Shown in pieces: positions 25,681 through 29,422 of a stretch of DNA of 29,422 nt. A program made the translations under genes and the position numbers. The notes below the pieces were generated by a model. The model was not told the origin of the DNA. It saw only the letters and a list, made by a program, of their open reading frames with translations, and made no database searches. The stretch comes from JALZHR01 sp036389695 (GTDB lineage Bacteria > Acidobacteriota > Blastocatellia > Pyrinomonadales > Pyrinomonadaceae), in the NCBI GenBank assembly GCA_036389695.1, contig DASVWG010000475.1, positions 1-29,422 of the forward strand, in the 5' to 3' direction. How positions within the stretch are numbered: position 1 is the first letter of the stretch; each line of letters opens with the position of its first letter.

Positions 25681-25773
25681 CTTTGCGTTCTTTGCGAAAA
25701 ACTTCGCGTCCTTTGCGGTTAAGAAAAATTTTTACCGCAAAGAGCGCAAAGTTTTTCGCAAAGAAACGCAAAG
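25681..25773. repeat. Hairpin repeat with CTTTGCG units
   Basis: The left arm (25681-25722) contains CTTTGCG, TTTGCG and CTTTGCGGTTAA; the right arm (25732-25773) is its complement (ACCGCAAAG, CGCAAAG, ACGCAAAG) with about three mismatches and one single-base gap. The hairpin starts 84 bases after the symporter stop and ends 33 bases before nagZ. It has no T-run at its end and looks like a dispersed repeat more than a terminator, though it may shape nagZ expression. Confidence 0.82.
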
Positions 25774-25805
25774 TGATTTTCGAATAACTTTTTGACTTAA
25801 TATTT

Positions 25806-27671
25806 ATGCTTTTTTCTTTTTTTAAATTTTCTGCCGCGTTTTTATTGCTTTTGAGCTTTGTCTCGACTTCGATTGCCGCGCCGCTTTTTTATTCGGACAA
25901 AGACAAAAAAACAGTCAGCGGGAATCGCTTTCAGCCTTCGGAAAAAGCGTGGAAATGGGCTGATAAAAAGCTCAGGAAAATGAGCCTGGACGAAAAAATC
26001 GGTCAGCTCGTGCATATCGGCATCAACGCGCGTTTTTTGAGTCAGGACAGCAACGAGTTTCAGGAGCTGAAACGGCAGGTGACGGAAAACAAAATCGGCG
26101 GAATTATCGTTTTCGTCGGCGGCGTTTATGAAACGGTGCATCTGGTGAATCGTATGCAGGAATTTGCCGAGACGCCGCTGCTTATTTCCGCCGATTTTGA
26201 AACCGGCGTCGGGATGCGTTTTGAAGACACGGTTAATTTCCCGTGGAATATGGCTGTCGCCGCGACGGGAAACCCCGAATTTGCGCGTCGTCAGGGCGAA
26301 ATTACGGCGCAGGAAGCTTCTGCGCTCGGCGTCAGGCAAATTTTCGCGCCGGTCGTCGATGTCAATAACAACGCCGACAATCCGGTCATCAATGTGCGCT
26401 CATACAGCGAAAATCCGCAGGACGTGGCGCGTTTCGCGACGGCTTTTATGGAAGGCTTGCAGAGTCGCGGCGTGCTGGCGACGGCGAAACATTTTCCCGG
26501 TCACGGCGATACGAACGTCGATTCGCATCGCGGCTTGCCGGTCATTAATTTTTCGCGCGAGCGTCTGGAGCAGACGGAATTCGCGCCGTTTCGCGAGTTA
26601 ATCAAGGCGGGCGTCGGCTCGGTGATGATTTCGCATATCAGCCTGCCGCAGATTGACGCGACGGTCGTGCGCCCGCTCAGGCAGACGGTCAAAGCGACTT
26701 ACACCGAATCGGAAGTTATCACCGACGGCACGACGACGCCCGCCACGCTTTCGCCGAACGTCATCACCGATATTCTGCGCAAAAATATGAATTTCGAAGG
26801 TCTTATCGTGACCGACGCGATGGATATGAGCGGCTTGACGCTTTATTTTAATCAGGAAGAAGCCGCCGTCCGCGCGATGCTTGCCGGAAACGACATTCTT
26901 TTAAAGCCCGCGCTTCCGGACGCCGCCATTCGCGGATTAAAGGAAGCCGTCAAAACCGGTCGTCTGACCGAAGACAGAATCAACCAATCGGTTCGCAAAC
27001 AACTGGCGTGGAAATATCAGCTCGGGCTGGAAAAAAATAAAATCACTCCGATTGACGCCATTGACAGGATTGTTTCGAGCAACGAAACCAGAAAACTGAC
27101 CGCCGAGATTGCCGAAGGCGCGATTACGCTGGTGAAAAACGACGAAAACGCTCTGCCGCTTTCGCCCGCGAGCGAGAAAAAAGTTTTTGTCCTGATTATC
27201 ACCAACGGCGAAAATCCGAATCTGGCTGGAACGAGCTTTTTGCGGCTTTTGCGTCAGGATTTCCAAAAACCGGCGAACATAGATTTCGGAATTATCGGCG
27301 AAAACACGACGGCGGCGGAAATCGCGCGAATTGAAGAACGCCTGAAGCGCAGCGAAGTCGTTCTTGCCGGTCTCTACGGTCGCGTGCGTTCGGGCGCGAA
27401 AAACTCGGTCGGTCTGCCGGAAGCGGGCGCGCGCGTTCTGCGCGATTTGCTGCAAAGCAATAAACAGACCATCGGCATCAGCTTCGGCAACCCGTATCTT
27501 TTAAAAAGCTTTCCCGAATTTAAAACCTACGTCGTTTCATACGGCGATATGACGAGCCTGCAGCGCGCGACCGCTCGCGCCGTGCTGGGCGAGATTGATT
27601 TTAAAGGCAGGCTGCCGATTACGATTACGCCGGAATATCCGCGCGGAACCGGAATTCAACTGAAGAAATAA
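25806..27671 (+). CDS. nagZ: Exported beta-N-acetylhexosaminidase NagZ (GH3)
   Basis: A 621-residue enzyme that removes terminal GlcNAc from GlcNAc-MurNAc fragments. A signal peptide covers residues 1-25 (TSIAA-P). The GH3 barrel runs about 50-400, with the NagZ signature KHFPGHGDTNVDSHRGLP at 228-245, whose Asp239/His241 form the acid-base dyad of this class, and the nucleophile Asp337 in VTDAMDM. A second alpha/beta domain (about 430-615) makes it a two-domain NagZ like the exported Bacillus subtilis enzyme, unlike the short cytosolic E. coli form. A segment of about 20 residues (about 292-314) before TPATLS is longer than in most relatives I recall. No Shine-Dalgarno precedes the ATG. With NamZ-AmiE it would complete extracytoplasmic breakdown of peptidoglycan fragments. 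Confidence 0.94.
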   Translation: MLFSFFKFSAAFLLLLSFVSTSIAAPLFYSDKDKKTVSGNRFQPSEKAWKWADKKLRKMSLDEKIGQLVHIGINARFLSQDSNEFQELKRQVTENKIGGIIVFVGGVYETVHLVNRMQEFAETPLLISADFETGVGMRFEDTVNFPWNMAVAATGNPEFARRQGEITAQEASALGVRQIFAPVVDVNNNADNPVINVRSYSENPQDVARFATAFMEGLQSRGVLATAKHFPGHGDTNVDSHRGLPVINFSRERLEQTEFAPFRELIKAGVGSVMISHISLPQIDATVVRPLRQTVKATYTESEVITDGTTTPATLSPNVITDILRKNMNFEGLIVTDAMDMSGLTLYFNQEEAAVRAMLAGNDILLKPALPDAAIRGLKEAVKTGRLTEDRINQSVRKQLAWKYQLGLEKNKITPIDAIDRIVSSNETRKLTAEIAEGAITLVKNDENALPLSPASEKKVFVLIITNGENPNLAGTSFLRLLRQDFQKPANIDFGIIGENTTAAEIARIEERLKRSEVVLAGLYGRVRSGAKNSVGLPEAGARVLRDLLQSNKQTIGISFGNPYLLKSFPEFKTYVVSYGDMTSLQRATARAVLGEIDFKGRLPITITPEYPRGTGIQLKK

Positions 27672-27674
27672 AGC

Positions 27675-27824
27675 AGGCAGAAGCCCGCGCGTGAGCAAGG
27701 GCGGACAAAGATTGATAATTTTAGATTGAAGATTTTAGATTTGCCGTTAACAAAGACCTGTCTAAAATCATCAATCGAAAATCTAAAATCAATTCCGCAC
27801 TTGCTCACGCGCGGGCTTCTGCCT
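27675..27824. repeat. 150-bp MITE-like inverted-repeat element
   Basis: The terminal inverted repeats are 30 bp with one mismatch (27675-27704 and 27795-27824); the outer 25 bp (AGGCAGAAGCCCGCGCGTGA then GCAAG, and its complement) are perfect. Inside lies a second inverted pair made of ATTTTAGATT-type units around a central TTAAC. The whole element can fold into one long hairpin. It starts three bases after the nagZ stop and ends 15 bases before the next start. No transposase is encoded, and no obvious target-site duplication is visible. Confidence 0.88.
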
Positions 27825-27827
27825 CGT

Positions 27828-27840
27828 TATAATAATCGAA
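27828..27840 (+). promoter_or_regulatory. TATAAT -10 box at the decarboxylase start (leaderless?)
   Basis: A perfect TATAAT at 27828-27833 lies four bases after the MITE-like element. Transcription would be expected to start about seven bases later, at the A of the ATG (27840). There is no Shine-Dalgarno, so the message may be leaderless. A -35 is unclear: TTGCTC at 27801-27806, inside the repeat arm, is 21 bases away. Confidence 0.5.
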
Positions 27841-29312
27841 TGCAACAAGCTTGGGAAATCGAGAATTTTTTATCGCTCGAAAACAATCAGCTCTTTATCG
27901 GCAGCGTTTCCGCCGTTAAACTCGCCGGAGAATACGGAACGCCGCTTTTTGTTTTTTCGGAAGCGCGTATTAAAGAAAACATCAATCGTCTGAAAAAAGC
28001 GGAAGCGGCGACGGATTGCCGTTTGAAAGTCTGTTATGCGGCGAAGGCGAATTCGAATATGGCGATTTTGCGCGTCGTCAAAGAAGCGGGCTGCGATTTG
28101 GAAGTCAATTCCGGCGGCGAGCTTTTTAAAGCTTTGAAAATCGGCTTTCGTCCCGAACAGCTTATCTTTAACGGCACGAGCAAAACCGTCAGGGAAATCG
28201 AAGAAGCGATACGCGCCGGAATTTACGCGATTCAGGTCGATTCGCTTTACGAGCTGAATTTAATCGAAGACACAGCCATCAGATTAAATAAAAAAGCGAG
28301 CGTCAGCCTGCGCCTCGTTCCCGAAATCGAAACGAAAACGCATTCGGGTTTGCAGACGGCGCTTTTGACTTCCAAGTTCGGAATGATGCCGGATGAAGCA
28401 CAGTCTGCGTTTCAACGCTTTCACGATTCCGAGTTTCTGGATTTATGCGGCATACATCTGCATATCGGCTCGCAGAATCCGGAAGCCGAGCCTTACGAAC
28501 ACGCATTCCGCGCGCTGTTCGAGAATCTTTTGCAGATTTACAAGGAAACCGGACATAAACTGAAGCATTTAAACTTGGGCGGCGGCTTTCCCGTCAATTA
28601 CCTGCGCGACAATTCTCACGCGGTCGATTTTCCGCAGGAAAAACGCGAGATGTTCGCGGCGGATTTAGAGCCGGAACAGGTTTTAAAAAACGCCTGGCGC
28701 GTCGTGAAAGAAACCGCCGAAGCCGTCGACGCCGCGCATCTTCTGGAAAATATCACATTATTGCTGGAACCCGGCAGAAGCGTGATTGCCGATGCGGGAA
28801 TTTGTTTAACGACGGTCAGAAATCGCAAGGAAAGACCGCTTGATAATGCAAAACGCAAAATGCAAAATGCAAAATCGGAAAACGAAAGCTCAGCACTCAG
28901 CACTCAACACTCAGCACTCGCAAAAGACGTCTGGCTGCTGACCGATGCGGGCTTTAATATTCTGCTTTCGATGGAAACCTACAAGTGGTATTATCACCTG
29001 CTCAGCGCCGAACGCGCGGGCGAGGCGCACAAATTTCCGTATAAACTGGCGGGACCTTTATGCGACGGCGGCGACGTTTATTTCGACATCGAAGGCGAAG
29101 GCAGATTGCCCGATTATCGCCTTTTGCCGGAAAACGTCGAGCCGAATGAAGTATTGGCTTTGCTGAACTGCGGCGCTTATTCCGTCGCGCAGATGTTTCA
29201 ATACAACGGGCGCGAGCTTCCCGCGATTGTTTTAGTCAGACAAAACGGCGAAGTCGAATTAATCCGGCGGCGCGACGTTTACGAAGATTTATATACCAAC
29301 GATATTTGGTGA
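27840..29312 (+). CDS. Diaminopimelate decarboxylase-like PLP enzyme (fold type III)
   Basis: A 490-residue enzyme, alanine-racemase-like barrel plus C-terminal beta domain. The PLP lysine is in CYAAKANSN near residue 64; LHIGSQN near 212-218, the phosphate-binding GGGFP near 247-251, EPGRS near 313 and the catalytic CDGGD near 407-411 follow. These fit diaminopimelate decarboxylase (meso-DAP to lysine), though other substrates are possible in this diverged group. ATG at 27840 is chosen; an upstream in-frame ATG at 27726 lies inside the MITE-like repeat and would add 38 residues of repeat-coded sequence. Residues about 337-360 come from heptamer repeats inserted in frame between the barrel and the VWLLTDAGFN strand. 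Standing after nagZ, it may use DAP freed from peptidoglycan peptides, or be the ordinary lysA. Confidence 0.87.
   Translation: MQQAWEIENFLSLENNQLFIGSVSAVKLAGEYGTPLFVFSEARIKENINRLKKAEAATDCRLKVCYAAKANSNMAILRVVKEAGCDLEVNSGGELFKALKIGFRPEQLIFNGTSKTVREIEEAIRAGIYAIQVDSLYELNLIEDTAIRLNKKASVSLRLVPEIETKTHSGLQTALLTSKFGMMPDEAQSAFQRFHDSEFLDLCGIHLHIGSQNPEAEPYEHAFRALFENLLQIYKETGHKLKHLNLGGGFPVNYLRDNSHAVDFPQEKREMFAADLEPEQVLKNAWRVVKETAEAVDAAHLLENITLLLEPGRSVIADAGICLTTVRNRKERPLDNAKRKMQNAKSENESSALSTQHSALAKDVWLLTDAGFNILLSMETYKWYYHLLSAERAGEAHKFPYKLAGPLCDGGDVYFDIEGEGRLPDYRLLPENVEPNEVLALLNCGAYSVAQMFQYNGRELPAIVLVRQNGEVELIRRRDVYEDLYTNDIW
28848..28918 (+). repeat. Heptamer repeats inside the decarboxylase gene
   Basis: Four 7-base units (GCAAAAC once, GCAAAAT three times) occupy 28848-28875. 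A 15-base spacer follows, then four more units (CAGCACT, CAGCACT, CAACACT, CAGCACT) at 28891-28918. The two blocks stay in frame and encode a polar segment (AKRKMQNAK ... SALSTQHSALA) at a probable surface loop. CAGCACTCAAC also occurs, reversed, in the centre of the repeat at 20240-20382, linking the two. Confidence 0.88.
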
Positions 29313-29383
29313 GTTTTCGAGAATAAGATTTAAAATTTCTTTTTTACCGCCGCGCAATTCAATTTTAAATTTGCAAAAATAAA

Positions 29384-29422
29384 CTTTTCTTTCGCGAAAT
29401 ATGTCTTTTCTTTCGCGAAATA
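29384..29422. repeat. 21-bp tandem repeat reaching the right edge
   Basis: The unit CTTTTCTTTCGCGAAATATG plus T occurs at 29384-29404 and again, cut by the window edge, at 29405-29422 (18 matching bases). Each unit contains the palindrome TTTCGCGAAA. Two copies only are visible. It lies 71 bases after the decarboxylase stop, and more copies may follow outside. Confidence 0.75.

Noticed and set aside
27726..27839. 38-codon N-terminal extension of the decarboxylase
   Set aside because: The codons derive from the MITE-like repeat, and the family's N-terminus begins near the ATG at 27840.
28848..28918. CRISPR-like array
   Set aside because: Units are 7 bases without regular spacers; this is a heptamer tandem repeat within a coding sequence.

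Overview
The window looks like a chromosomal piece of an Acidobacteriota member, most likely class Blastocatellia. This rests on the Oar-like TonB-dependent receptor with an N-terminal carboxypeptidase-regulatory domain, its typical signal peptide, moderately GC-rich genes with AT-rich spacers, and weak or absent Shine-Dalgarno sequences at several starts. The lineage is inference; there is no rRNA here.

Left third (1-7767, minus strand): one uninterrupted reading frame, open at the left edge, encodes at least 2589 residues of a giant RHS/YD-repeat protein. I checked every codon of this frame and found no stop. The protein has a good ribosome binding site but no signal peptide. The RHS-associated core begins about 40 residues before the edge, so the variable C-terminal tip lies just outside the window.

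Middle (8135-12486): an AraC_N-type regulator faces a minus-strand cassette of a secreted alpha/beta hydrolase, a cyclophilin-like lipoprotein, a cupin lipoprotein and a short-chain dehydrogenase. Near-identical 26-bp palindromes (TGTCC...GGACA) lie just outside both ends, and GGACA half-sites occur in the divergent promoter region. The cassette shows decay: a 46-codon tail of an MFS-like transporter survives between two genes, and the dehydrogenase seems to have lost an internal loop. The large TonB-dependent receptor follows (minus strand), ending at a strong terminator.

Right half (16678-29312): a peptidoglycan-recycling locus. On the minus strand, a LysR regulator is followed 36 bases later by a fused serine-hydrolase/NamZ enzyme (AmiE-like plus DUF1343/GH171). 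Divergently on the plus strand come a BadF-type amino-sugar kinase, a TonB C-terminal-domain protein, MurQ etherase, a membrane protein, a sodium/solute symporter, NagZ and a diaminopimelate-decarboxylase-like enzyme. Inferred flow: exported AmiE-NamZ and NagZ release MurNAc and GlcNAc; the symporter imports them; the kinase phosphorylates; MurQ converts MurNAc-6-P to GlcNAc-6-P. The decarboxylase could use released diaminopimelate. nagA and nagB are not in the window.

This right half is peppered with hairpin-forming short repeats, several built of 7-base units: in the lysR/kinase regulatory region, before nagZ, between nagZ and the decarboxylase, and, unusually, inside the decarboxylase coding sequence.
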